Of a stretch of 64,000 nucleotides of DNA, positions 11,167 to 22,638 are shown piece by piece. A program made the translations under genes and the position numbers. This DNA comes from Zygnema cylindricum (Eukaryota; Streptophyta; Zygnematophyceae; Zygnematales; Zygnemataceae): NCBI GenBank assembly GCA_037447655.1, contig JBBHKE010003260.1, forward strand, positions 62,001 through 126,000. The letters are read 5' to 3'. The notes beneath the pieces are model-generated. The model saw only the letters and a list, made by a program, of their open reading frames with translations, did no database searches and was not told the origin of the DNA. The number at the start of each line of letters is the position of its first letter. The first letter of the stretch is position 1.

Positions 11167-11940
11167 GGGTGTGTTCCCATGTGCATAAGTAAGGGTTTTT
11201 TTCTGTCGTTTTCCTGTAAAACATAGCGCCGTACTGCCTAAGTTCCAACCGTACGAAGGAATCGCAAATTTGTAGAGTACAATTTGCGTCATCTTCGAAT
11301 TTAGGATGTATGAAAATTTGTCCTCTTGTGTTTTTCGACCCACTTCCACGACAAAAAACGTCATCTTCAACCTTACGTTTAAAACACATGCGCGATGTAT
11401 TTTAAAACTAGGTATTTTCGATAAACAAATAGAAACATATATTCGCACGTGCCCTAATTTTTGAAAAAAATCATACAATTTCCAAGGACAAAGAAAAGTA
11501 CAAAATTCGTTATGTTTTGTCTGCGTTCAATACGACAAAGAAAAGTACACAATTTGTTTGGTTTTGTCCGTTTTCGTCCAGTACAAACAAAATTTTGCAG
11601 GGGTCTCGAAATCCCGATGCCATTTCACGTCCACCGGACAGGCGACTCGAAGGCAAATCGCATCTTCTTCAACCGTAAAACTACACAAGCTGGAAGGCGT
11701 TACGTCTACAACGTCACGGTAAGATATGCTACATCACAACGCAGTTCCAAAAAATAACGTGCGACCACATGTTGTAAACGTTGACAGCCGTCACAGGTAT
11801 TGTCGACGTATAGAATCGTCACAAGCGTAAGTTACGATTCCGTCCTTACAGGCATAGGGACACTTGAAATCCGAGTCCGGCGGATCCGCACTAAAATACA
11901 AAGTAAGTTCGCTAAGTTACAAAAACATTGGGACATACCC
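11167..11940 (+). mobile_element. PIF/Harbinger-like MITE, copy 1
   Basis: Terminal inverted repeats start GGGTGTGTTCCCATGT on the left and end ACATTGGGACATACCC on the right. They are flanked by TAA at 11164-11166 and 11941-11943, the 3-bp TWA duplication typical of PIF/Harbinger and Tourist elements. The interior matches the element at 32949-33677 along most of its length (shared blocks AGGGTTTTTTTCTGTCGTTTT-like, GGGGTCTC, TTGTCGACGTATA). There is no transposase frame, so it is non-autonomous. Confidence 0.8.
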
Positions 11941-11943
11941 TAA

Positions 11944-12599
11944 TTTACAGCGACACGTCGTAACATTTTTGCTGACGCTAATAAGTCAAGCTCTATAGGT
12001 GTTGAACTAAGTGTTTACTGTCATAGGTCACACTGCAATACTTGGTCTATCTTTTAAGTGCCTATCATTCCGATTAAAACAATTATATAGATCCGTTCTT
12101 CTTCCCACATAATTTTGCCCTTATAAATTAGGTCACTATCGGAATAAAATCAACCAATTGATTAATAATTTCAATTTCAAATCTATTTTTAAACTTTTGG
12201 TAGTTTAGTGCATAGATTAAGGTCTCGTTAAACTGCATATTTTATCTACGCTTCCATAAATGGTGTAATTGGTGTTACAAAGCAAAATAACTTTACACTG
12301 TCAAGATACACAAGGGAAAATATAGTTAAACACTTAAATGACTACAAGAGTAAAAAATAAAAAAGCTAAGTATCGAAGATAAAGCAAATTACACTATTTA
12401 TTGTTATTAGAGTAGACAGCATTAATCAAGTCGCAATATTTATGGGTCAAAAATCATAAGACAGTAGTGACAACTTTCTAATAAACTAAAGTATGCCACC
12501 TCTATTTGCATTCAATTAGTAATATATATTCTCGTTTTGCATTGACACTAATAAGTCCTTAACTTTAATAAGGATAAGCATTGTAGACGATGCCAATTA
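11944..12599. other. AT-rich spacer, nothing recognised
   Basis: No long open frame, RNA gene or clear repeat was seen in this stretch. Confidence 0.4.
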
Positions 12600-13180
12600 A
12601 AACACTCCATACGAAAGTAACTGCTCACGGTGACTTCCCACACTAAAAATAACCTACTACGGGTGACTACCCTGACAAGATAAGGTCCGCACACGTGAAG
12701 CTTGTCGATGTCAGTCGACCCTCTTAATAAAAGGACGGAAGGCCTCGTCTATCATCTACAACGTGTTTCGTCAAAGGAGGATCTCGTCTTAAGCAAACTA
12801 AAAGGAAATAGATGAACACTGATGGTGGAAAGGAGTTACAAGACTCTTAAGGGACGCCTCGATCCCTTTGATAAAAAAAACATTTGTCCTTAGTAATGAA
12901 AGAAGTCAAAGGATTTTAGCAAAGATTTAAACATCTCCAATAGAAGCTAGATGGAACGACTTCAAAGTCCTTGTGAGCCTTATCTTGTTCATTCAAAATG
13001 AAATTATTTCGAGTTACCAATCTCGTGTCAAAACTTGCACGAGCGTGAACTATGTGTCTTAGTATAGTGTGTATGGACCACGTGATAAAGGGTCCCCCAG
13101 ACACCGTGGAGGAAGATTAGGTCAATTGGAGTGCTTTAAAAACGTCTAAATTGGGACGAGGAGGGACCATGTTGAATTTT
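12600..13180 (-). mobile_element. Decayed retroelement fragment (candidate)
   Basis: The part at 12970-13160 matches 31280-31460 at nucleotide level in scattered blocks (for example TGTGTCTTAG against TGTGTCCTAG, and GGACCACGTGATAAAGGGTCCC-like against GGACCACATCGCCAAAG). The better preserved copy reads on the minus strand as a retroelement C-terminal segment. This copy has many stops. Confidence 0.4.
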
Positions 13181-14054
13181 TGTTTTTTTAACATGTTGTA
13201 ATACAAAAAAATCCAAATATCATCTTGTCGACAATAGATGCATCAATTTTTACTACATTGTGATATTTGATGTGTGAGACCACTATGTTCGTAAGGTTGA
13301 TATCACGATTAAAAACCGATACATTACGGTAAGTTATCATGTCAATGATTATCAAAATAACTTTGTTCGCTGCTACGGAATAGATTGTAAAAAAAAAAAT
13401 AGAAGCTCCCCCTCCTCCCCCTCGACGATACCTCCATGCTTCTTCCACGCTTATTACCATGCTACAATTGTACGGACTCCCACCTCCCACTATATATATA
13501 TTGTGTAAATTTATTGTTTGTCTTGGAGGGATATATAGGGAACCACTCAATTTTTTTATATATAGATATCATACTTAACAAAATGAAATTACTGGATACA
13601 CAACACTATTGTTTAGTGCAAGGTTTTGTGTATAAGGAGTTTTTTGCTGAAATCGAGATATAGGTTTAACTGACATACCAATAATCAATATATAGGTTTG
13701 ATATAATATCGCGATGAAATTACTTGTAGCGAGTTAAGTATCGGGTAGGTTACCATTTATGTACCTCGTAGGGAGTGGATTATCAAAATATCTTCAAAAG
13801 CATTCTTAACGATACCTCCATACTTTCTTCGTACCTTTTCTCGTACGGAACCTGTACGGACTCCCCACTCAACCAAATATATCGCGCTGATTTTTGATGG
13901 TCCCGGAGATCGCCCCCCCCCTTCACTGCTCGATATTTTGTTGTAGTGATATTGAAATCATCGCGATAAGAGTTTACACGGTTTTTCTAAGATTTATATA
14001 ATACGATATTTCAGTATGCTACACTACGCTGTTTGGACCCTAAAAGAGTAAAAG
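13181..14054. repeat. Worn dispersed repeats
   Basis: Blocks such as CGATACCTCCAT...CTTC...GTACGGACTCCC occur twice (13427-13490 and 13804-13875). Words with ATATATCG and GATATT recur near 30.5 kb. A C run follows each. No gene seen. Confidence 0.4.
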
Positions 14055-14279
14055 GTACAGCGTGTATCGTTATTAGTGTTAATATTGTATCCGTCATTTA
14101 AAACATATTTTCTCCGTACACAATTGTCGGATTTTCAATTTGAAACTGCCGATCGGAAGCTGTGGATGTTTAATTTCAATCTCAACAATCAAATCCTAAA
14201 TCCGATTAGTGTGTACGGAGAAAATATGTTTTAAGTGGCTAAAATAACATCAACACTAATTGCGATTCACGGTGTTAAC
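14055..14279. mobile_element. Fold-back MITE with long inverted arms
   Basis: The ends pair: CGTTATTAGTGTTAAT on the left against CAACACTAATTGCGATTCAC on the right. A second, better preserved inner pair is TTAAAACATATTTTCTCCGT at 14098 and its near-complement at about 14213-14235. The right half carries ATGTTTTAAGTGGC, also found in the small element at 62513-62616. Confidence 0.7.
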
Positions 14280-14324
14280 TTGAAACGTTATGATTTAGGA
14301 GGTATTTAGTTCAAACCCAACAGT

Positions 14325-15300
14325 GCTAAAGGTGTGTGCCCATGTGTTCAAGTAAGGGTTTTTTTTCCCGTCATTTTGACAGAAAATGGGACTTGCAACG
14401 AGAAAATCTTACGCTGTATGAAAAATGGGCAAGAACCAAAGTACTGTTTGCGTCATCTTGTAACTTGGACAATACGTTAATTTGGCGTTGTTATCATCGC
14501 GACCCATTTCTACGTCGCGCCAGCTCATTTTCACACTTGCAATGAAATCAAATTGCAACCTAATTTTTATTAAAATACGATCATTTTGACGAATATAAAA
14601 ACGGTATTGCACGCGTGAAATGTCTTCGAAAATTTTGAACGACAGAGAGTACACTATATTTATTTCCCTGCTTGTCACTCGCATGTACGCACAAAAATGA
14701 CGAGTTTGTACGGAAAAAAAATCGTTAGGGTTTTGGAACTTCACTTTTATTCATGGGTCCTTTGCAAAGTTTACGTCGTCCTCGTCTTTCCCCCTCTTTC
14801 TCACTCGATCGCTCCTCTTTCTCTCTTATTTACACGAGATGCAGCAATAATAGTATCAAATGATTTTTTTTTTAGTATTTTTTTTTCAATATTTTTGGTA
14901 TGAGTTTGATGGCATATCGAATGATAAAAGATAAAAAAACGAAATCGGGAAGCCATGGCGGATAATCTACGTACTAATGACGTCATATGGTAGCATGACT
15001 TCGTTATGTCACAAAACCCTAAACATCTACAATGTTAGAAAACCTTGACGTCTACAAGTGTCATCGTTTTTGTAGACGTCACCAATTTTAGGAGGCGGCG
15101 TAGTTTCGTAGTCGTCTACATTTCATTTTGTACTCTATCGCACATTTTGTAGACATCTACAATTGTCACATATTTGAAGTAATGAAGCCGCAACCATAGT
15201 TGTCCAATTCGTACGTATTTTGACATTTTTCCGAAAACTACGTAGCATTCGCTTATTTAGTAAATTTCGTAAATTTCGTACGTCTCACACTGTACGGAAA
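14325..15300. mobile_element. Degenerate Harbinger-like copy (left end) and spacer
   Basis: Starts near 14326 with AAAGGTGTGTGCCCATGTG, then AAGTAAGGGTTTTTT as in the better copies at 11167 and 32949. A possible right end (CATGGGTCCTTTGC) is near 14753, but flanking duplications are not clear. No gene beyond it. Confidence 0.45.
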
Positions 15301-15339
15301 GTTGTACGGACATAAAAAAAAAAGACACGTTGCATCATT

Positions 15340-15665
15340 TGCGCGTGCGTATTTTTATATGTCCTCCACTCCGTCTTCAGAATGAAACCGCTGTTGGGGA
15401 CGCCGTAATTTACGGCGCTCGCCGCAAATTCGTTGAACTTTTTAGAGACGCCATAAATTTCGCCGCTCGCTGCTAGTTCGTTGCAATGAAATAGAGGTGA
15501 GCGACGAAATTTATGGCGTCTCCAACGGCGACTTCCTTGAGCCATTTTGCTTCATTTGCGCGCGCGTAGTTGTATTTGCCCTCCACTCCGTCTTCATAAA
15601 GAAGCCACCGTTGGACACTCCGTAAATTGCGCCGCTTGCTGCTACTTCGTTGAACTTTTCAGTTT
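15340..15665. repeat. Tandem and inverted repeats
   Basis: A block with CCTCCACTCCGTCTTCA, a GTTGG...C.CCGTAA core and CTTCGTTGAACTTTT is repeated (15340-15470 and 15550-15662). Within it, GACGCCATAAATTTCGCCGC (about 15447) faces a near-complement at about 15498-15522, making a hairpin. Confidence 0.6.
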
Positions 15666-16115
15666 TAAGGGTGTTGAATATTTAAATTTTTTGAAATTTT
15701 AAAGTCAAAATAATGTATGAATTTTAAAAATTTCAAAATCGTTTGATGCGCACTGTACGTAGTAATCGTTAGTTTAATCCATAGTTAAAAAGTAGGCGTT
15801 TTTATGGTATGCCTTTGGTCGACGCTTTTATCGTAAGTTGTGTTATGGGATTTTCATGTGATCTTTTTAGATCGCTACTTTGAACAGCGACCGTCCGAAT
15901 CTGACGGTGTAAATAAAAAATATTAGTCTGAATGTTTTAATTGGTCCGAATAGGTCCAAATACAATATGGGTCTTAAGGTCATATTGTATGTTTCGCATA
16001 CAATAGGTATATTGTATGGGCCTACTTTCACCTACTTTTGAACTATGGTTTAATCCGTGCGTGTTATGCTCATAGGACATCTATGGCCGCAAGTAATGAT
16101 TGACTAAGGAAGTAA

Positions 16116-17069
16116 GGGTACGTCCCCATGTAATCGGTACTTTGATAAAGTATTTTGGACTGTAGTGAAGATTCTCCGTACTACTTTGAAGAGCGTCCCA
16201 ATGTGCGAAAATGAAATCGGAACTTTGACATGTGACGGTTGTAGACGTAGGTACAACTTTGTGACGATTGAAGGCGACTACGAAACTTCGGACGATTGGT
16301 GACGCCAACAAAAACAGCGACAGTTGTAGACGTCTGGATTTTTGTGAAATTGCAGATGTTTAGGGTTTGGTGACATTGTGACGTCACACTCACTTGTGAC
16401 AACGTCGACGTCACGGATTCAAGAACTTTCCTCCATGGTTTCCCGATTTCTCTTTTTATACTTTTCTCATTCGACTTGCCATTAAATAAAAACCTAAAAA
16501 TTAAAAATAAAATAAAATTCAAAGATCTTTCATTTTATACCAATATTGTCGTGTCTCATTCTAAAAAGTGTGAGATACAAGCGATAGTGTGAGAGGGAGA
16601 GATGAGAGGCGATGACGGCAAAATATTATGCAAAGGACACCCATGATTGCAAGTGGAAGTCCGAGACCCCTGCAAACTTTTTTTCCGTACATAGCGCGTG
16701 ACGGGCACGGATAAAAATAGCGAGGACTCTCCCTCGTCCAATTTTTTTACAAATCGTGTGGCGCGTGCGTGGTTCGTTTTTCATTCGCTGTTTGAGCGGT
16801 ACTTGAACTAAAATCACCTCCTCGAGGAGGTGATTTTGGATGAAGTTTTTTTTGGGCTGGATTCTCTTGCCCGGGGGTCGAAATGGGGAAAACGCCAAAA
16901 TGCGTTCTCATAACGACAAACACGCCGTACATCCAAAGTATGAATTGACGTTCACTCTAAATTGGTAAAAATGATTTTCTCGTACGGTTAAAGTTTTTAT
17001 CAAAGTTCCCTGAATTTAAGGGCTAAAAGACAGAGAAAAGTAGATACTTTAATACATGGGGACGTACCC
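16116..17069 (-). mobile_element. PIF/Harbinger-like MITE, copy 2
   Basis: Ends GGGTACGTCCCCATGTA and TACATGGGGACGTACCC are perfect inverted repeats, flanked by TAA at 16113-16115 and 17070-17072. It is the same terminal family as 11167-11940, in the opposite orientation: the GGGGTCTCGG block near 16665 reads on the minus strand. The interior is longer and largely different. It contains a perfect 28-bp palindrome at 16810-16837. No transposase. Confidence 0.82.
16810..16837. repeat. Perfect 28-bp palindrome
   Basis: Arms of 14 bases (AAAATCACCTCCTC and its complement) meet with no spacer. It lies inside a MITE but away from its centre. The core CTCCTCG/CGAGGAG recalls the palindrome at 9287-9332. 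Confidence 0.9.
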
Positions 17070-17207
17070 TAAGGCACCGAGGAATCGTACAGCTTGAAGT
17101 CTTTTGAGTACTTTTTGCGTTCGGTTCACCCTAAAATTGTACGATTCGCCCTCAATATCAGGGCAATTTCTACAATGTATTTAGTTATTTACTATTTAGT
17201 ATTTAGT

Positions 17208-17754
17208 ACTACACCGCCAATCGCTATTAGCGTTGTGTACGCTAATCCCGTCCCGCTTTTTTTTTGTTTTATTCTCAAATAGCGTAGTTTATTCTATTTT
17301 TTTCTTTATTCTATTTAGGGTTATATTCAGTACGTTGTCTCTTAAATAGAGTGGTGTACGGTCAGTGTCAGACCGTACATAAATGTACCTTCTTAAGTTA
17401 AAAATTACAATAAATTAGTTTTAGTAATCGCGGACGCATGAGAATGTGCGTTCTAAAAAGGAAAAAAACCAGGTCGTAAAAAATCCCGCTCGCACATATT
17501 CGTCCGACAGCCGCGTTTCGACCGTGTGAATGTACGATTTGTGTACGATTTGTCAGATTTTGTACGGAAACTTATATTAGTGTAAGCATGTTTGCGACCG
17601 ACATTTGTTTTTTCAAAGATCCCAATTACCATAATCAAACAATTAGAATGTATGATTTTTTCCAAAATTTTCAAATTCTTAAATAGCGTACACCACGGTA
17701 ATTATTTGTATACGCTAATGAAACCTACACGCTAATAGCGATTGGCGGTGTAGT
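17208..17754. mobile_element. Non-autonomous DNA transposon, ACACCGC family, copy 1
   Basis: Inverted ends ACTACACCGCCAATCGCTAT and its complement at 17729-17754. The interior (GTGTACGGTC, CAGACCGTAC, ACCTTCTTAAGT, TTTGTCAGATTTTGTACG) is shared with 32569-33794. No clear target duplication and no coding frame were seen. It ends about 105 bp upstream of the SBDS ATG. Confidence 0.75.
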
Positions 17755-17850
17755 GTAGCAAATGAAACTTCACAAGCTCTCTCCCTACTTTCCTCCCTTC
17801 GAAGTTTTTTACCTTGGTATTTTTTTTTCGGCTTTTCCTTATTAAGCTAA

Positions 17851-17858
17851 GGGTTTAG
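17851..17858 (-). promoter_or_regulatory. Telo-box-like motif at the SBDS start
   Basis: GGGTTTAG, a permutation of the plant telo-box AAACCCTA, lies two bases before the SBDS ATG. In plants such motifs mark translation-related genes; a role here is inferred. Confidence 0.4.
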
Positions 17859-17860
17859 CC

Positions 17861-20800
17861 ATGTCTGTAAAGCAGCCTGTAGGACAGAAAAGGCTGACTA
17901 ATATTGCAGTTGTACGGATAAGAAAAAACGGAAAGAGGTTTGAAGTGGCGTGTTACAAAAATAAAGTCATATCATGGCGGTCCGGAGTGTAAGTTTTTTT
18001 TTCTCATCCTGAATTACTTTATATTTTTTTTACAATTCATTGTTCCGTTTGTTTTCAGCTGTTTTGGTTTGTTTTCTGTTTTTTTTTTTTGGTGTGCTCT
18101 CAGTTTGGTTCTGTTTTCAGTTTGTTGTCAGTTTGTTTGCTGCTTTTCTGGTTGATTTTCAATTTTATTCTTTGGTCATATTGAGTTAATTGGGAGTTAA
18201 TTTAGACTCTATTCTGATTTTTGAATTCACTTTTGTCCGTTATTTGTCCCTTCTCTGTTCAGTTTCAGCTAATGCTGAGTTTTATTTTCGGTTTCAAATC
18301 AGTTCATTTTGTGCATTTTCAGTTCAGTTTCAGTCTAGTTTCAATGCATTTTCCATTCATTTTCAATTCCTTCTCAATTATTTTTCAGTTCACTTTGAGT
18401 TCAAGGTTGATAAGTTTTTGATTCATTTTTTAATTCCTTTTCAGTTAATTTTCAGTTGACTTTCAATTCATTTTCCATCTTTTTTCCATATCTCTATTCC
18501 TTTCCTGTTCATTTTCAATTAACATTCAATTCATTTTCTGTTCATTTAGTCAGTTCAGTTCAGTTTTAGTTCAGTTTCAGTTGTTGTCTTAAAGGGTTTA
18601 TATTTGCTATCAATAACTTGTTTTTTTAAAGGTTTATATTTTCTATTGATATTCTATTTTATTTTAAAGGTCTATATTTGCCATCAATATTTTTTTTTTT
18701 TCTTTTTTTTTTCTGTTTGTTTGTTTTCTTTCCTTTTATTTTTCAAGGTCTACATTAGCTATCGATACATAAATAAAAACCCTATTACTTTTTTTTTTCA
18801 GGGAAAAAGATATCGACGAAGTGTTACAAACACATACTATATTTTCGAATGTAGGGAAGGGAACTCTTGCCAAGTCAAAAGATTTGAAGGAAGCCTTTGG
18901 GACCGACAATGAGGAAACTGTTTGCCGGGAGGTTAGTTAATTTTTTAACTGTGTTCTGTTTTTAAATAGATTATCCCGTCTCAGTTTCAATATCTCCTCA
19001 AGTTGTTTAAATACTGGTCCGTTTTTGTGACCGACACCGAGGAAACAATTGGCCGAGAGATTAGTTCATTTTTTAACTTTTTAGCTTTTTCATTTGTTTT
19101 CTATGTATTTATCATATCTCAAGACTAATAAGGTCTCCTTTAATTGCTGAAATCTTGGTCTTTTTTTTCAAGTTGTTGAAATTCTGGTGTTTTTTTCATT
19201 TATTTTTTGTATTCTTGGTACTGTCAAGTTTGTAACTGTTTAAATCATGAGGAGCTTCAGCCTCTCTTCGTGGTCTAGGTATTGAATTTTTTTAATGTTT
19301 ACAAATGTACGTATACAATCTATAATTATTGATGTACTTAAGCTTTCATAAAATGGCTATCAATGTACATATAATATCTTATAAATATTGAATTATGTAG
19401 ATTTTTGTTAATGTACATGTAATAATTCATAATCACTTATAGGCAGAATTGAAAATACCCTCTGACTGAATATATATGCAGGATGTAATACATATGGTTA
19501 ATTACATAGTACTTTATAATGTGTATGAGCATATATCAGTATGTATATAGTTAATTAAAAAGTACTTTATATTGCTATATTTGCATGTATATAGTTATAT
19601 AAGTACTACTTTATAATGGTGTATATTGGCATATATGAATAGTACTATATAATGTGTATCAGCATTTGTTGTTAATTAAATCGTACTTAATAATGTTCCA
19701 CCATCATAGATATAGTTATTTATGTCGTACTTTATAATGTTTATCAGCATATATGCAGTTGATTAAATTGTACTTTATAATGTTACATCGGCATGTGAAT
19801 AGTTATTTATAGAGCTCTTTATAATGTATATGGGCATATATGTGTCTTACTTTATAATGTTTATCAGCATATATGTAGTTTATTGAATTATACTTTATCA
19901 TGTGATATCGGCATTATAGTACACCTTACATCGCTATTAGAGTTAACTCTATGATTGTTTTGTTACGCGTCTCATTATGGAATTATTAGCGTTAACACTT
20001 TGATTTTTTTGCTATGCGGATTATTGTGGACCACTTCTGTAAATAGTGTTTTTAACATTAAATTCTGATTTTGGGTAAACTAACCGGCACTCCAGTAAGC
20101 GTTAGTAACACTAATAGACATTGTACTTTATAATGTGCATTGACATATATGTAGTTAATGATACAATACTTTGTAATGTTTTATTGGCTATATATATGTA
20201 GTGCTTTATAATGTGTGTAGTTAATCAAATAGTACTTTATAATGTATATCGGCATATATGTAGTTAATTATGTAGTATTTTATAATGTATAATGGCATAT
20301 GTAGGTGATTTTTCAATACTTCATAATGTATATTGGCATTATATGTATATAGTTAATTACTCTGGGAGGGGAATATTTAAAGTAAAGAACCCTAATTTTC
20401 AAATGAGAGGACCTAGCAAAGTGTTTGCTTGCCAAGCATTTGTCTACGAAAAGGTTTGTTTGCTTAAAAGTTGTTTGTATAAAAGCATAAGGGAAAGTGA
20501 GGTTGAGTTGGAACATATTATGAATCTCCTCTGTCTTTTGTGTTTTGAACACTTCGGTTTTCAAGAGTTTGTATGCCTGAATGGTTGAGAGGTAGAGGGA
20601 GAAGGGAGAGTGCAAGAGCAGCGACAGTTCAAAGCCGTTTGAATCTTTTCTAAGTTTTCGACAATCTGTTTTCTGTGTTACAGATATTGGACAAAGGCGA
20701 GTTTCAAGTTTCTGACAAAGAAAGGGAGATGCAAGTTTCAAGTCAATTTCGAGATATTGCTTCCATTGTTATGGAAAAAACCATCAATCCAGAAACACAA

Positions 20801-22638
20801 CGCCCTTATACGATGGGAATGATTGAAAGGTTTATTCGTGATGTCCATTTTTCTATTGATCCCCATAAAAGCTCCAAACAGCAGGTAAGAAAGTGAGAAA
20901 AATAATTCTTTTAGACGTGTTCGCATACTTGTTTCCTGTCTATAGTCTGTTTGTTTTTTTTTTTTTTTTCTTTTTCTTTTTCCTCGGGGCAAATCTTTTG
21001 TTATGGAGGTTTGGTTGCAAAATCTCTCTCCTTCTTTCTTTTTCTCTTTTTTTTTTTAATCTTTTAAATGTGCCATTTTTTTTTTCTGGTTATTGGTGTT
21101 CGAAACAGAATGTCAATCTTATGATTGTTATCTTCTTAAATATATTTTGTGTCCCTTAAGCAAAATTATCACGAATGAGATTGTTAGTTTTCCTGACATA
21201 TAACGTTTAGGGTTCGACTGTTTTCTCTGTGGTTTAGGCTCTTGAACTCATAAGAGATCTTCAAAAACGCTTCCCTATTTCACGGGCTCGCATGGAACTC
21301 CGTTTAACGGTACCGTTAGCTGAGACGGATCGTGTGAACAGTCAAATATCAGAATGGAAAGGAGTAGTTGAGACATGTGGAAAATCAGATACTCACTATT
21401 GGGTGGTAAGTGACTAAAGGTCGAGGCAGACGTCTATTTGTTTTTAAAATATTGAGCTTTTGTTATTTATCTATTTTGCTATTATTGTCTGTTTCGTGAT
21501 TATCTATGTTGCCATCGTCTCTCATTTGTCCCCTTTTTGTGGAGGACGGTTATATGCTTTCATTGGGATTTGAATAGATTGTATTTCAAAGTTCTCATTT
21601 TAATGACTTCCCTTAATGTATAGGTTACTGGTTTGTGTCATTCTCACAATTTTAAATACTGTATTTTCTTAAGCAATGGAAGTTTTATGTATGAAGACAA
21701 TTTACTTGTGACTTTTTTTACTTGTGACTTCTGACTTTTTTTTTTAGATGTTGGTCTCAAAGTTTAACCCGATGAATATAAACATTTTCTTTACTTAGTT
21801 ATCATCGCTTTTATAAATATAATGTTATGGCAGAGAAGTTGAACTGTTTTATCCGTGATTATAACGGCTATCTGTCGCAAACTGACATAACAGCTGATTA
21901 GGATCTTGACCATATCCTCCTCCCTCCCTCCCTCCCTCCTCCCTTCCTCCCTCCCTCCTCCCCCTCCCTCTTTCTCACTGTTTTTTTTTGTCCAGTGACT
22001 GACACAGTGCATTTTGTCATTCTGTTTAATGTTTTTTACAGGTTTGTCAACTAGATCCAGGAAAGTACCGAGAAAGCGATGCTTTTATTCACGAGATTAA
22101 AGGTCGATTGGAAGTGGTGTCCATGGCTGTCCAAAAAGAGGGCGATTCAAGTTTCGATATTTTCGAACAAGAACAAGAGAGGGTGGGAGGGAAGGAGGGA
22201 TTCGAAAGAGAGAGAGAGATAGCGAGTGTTTTCAACACCGGTCTAAAGTTATCGGAAAAAGGTTCGCCGAGGACATTCGGTTCAGAATTTGATGACTCTG
22301 CGATAATCGTGGGAAGTGTTAGGACGAATAATTTTGAGTCAAAGGAAACCTTGGGGATTTCCTCTTCTAAAACGGATAATAACAGTAAAGGTTCTCTTTT
22401 AGTTTCGGGAAGAGAGAACAATAATAATAATCGAGGTAGTAGTGGGAAAGAACAGAGGTGTAGTACTTGTCAATCGGGTTTTACCGATCCAAAGGAATAC
22501 CGGGAGCATTTTAAATCAGAATGGCATAAGCACAATTTAAAAAGAAAATTACAAAATTTGGCGCCAATTTCGGCCGAGGATTGTGAAACTGACAGGGATA
22601 TTGTGGAGAGGACCAATGACATGGACCAATATTCTTAG
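17861..22638 (+). CDS. SBDS: Ribosome maturation protein SBDS with C-terminal C2H2 zinc finger
   Basis: With the GTPase EFL1, SBDS releases eIF6 from late 60S subunits. Five exons: 17861-17988, 18802-18931, 20684-20884, 21238-21405 and 22042-22638; phases close, 407 residues. The N-terminal FYSH domain is plain ([40 protein letters not shown]). Next come the helical part ([20 protein letters not shown]) and the ferredoxin-like third domain ([20 protein letters not shown]). A low-complexity linker with an Asn run follows, then a zinc finger at about residues 349-371 (C-x2-C-x12-H-x5-H). A zinc-finger tail is known from plant SBDS and absent from human and yeast SBDS. The start is the first ATG in frame. 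Introns 1 and 2 are long and repeat-rich. Confidence 0.95.
18000..18600 (+). repeat. Low-complexity intron 1 of SBDS
   Basis: A T-rich array of short degenerate units of the kind TTTTCAGTTCA / TTTCAATTCA. It contains dozens of TTTCAG acceptor-like words before the true acceptor at 18800-18801. Confidence 0.7.
18899..19078 (+). repeat. Duplicated SBDS exon 2 end and donor
   Basis: The exon end and donor at 18899-18948 (GACCGACAATGAGGAAACTG, then GGGAG|GTTAGTT) is repeated at 19028-19078 (GACCGACACCGAGGAAACAA, then GAGAG|ATTAGTT). The copy has lost the GT, so it is a dead donor. Confidence 0.8.
19300..20360 (+). repeat. AT-rich satellite in SBDS intron 2
   Basis: Roughly twenty degenerate units of about 45 bp built on GTACTTTATAATGT, ATCGGCATATATG and TAGTTAATTAAAT. 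The array is interrupted at about 19917-20125 by sequence with ATCGCTATTAGAGTTAA and GCGTTAGTAACACTAATAG, a member of the dispersed inverted-repeat family. Confidence 0.75.
21918..21976 (+). repeat. CCTCC-rich microsatellite in SBDS intron 4
   Basis: An irregular run of CCTCCCTCCC-type units about 65 bp before the acceptor at 22040-22041, forming an unusually strong pyrimidine tract. Confidence 0.8.

Noticed and set aside
19450-20350. CRISPR-like array
   Set aside because: Units are degenerate head-to-tail copies without unique spacers, in a eukaryotic intron.
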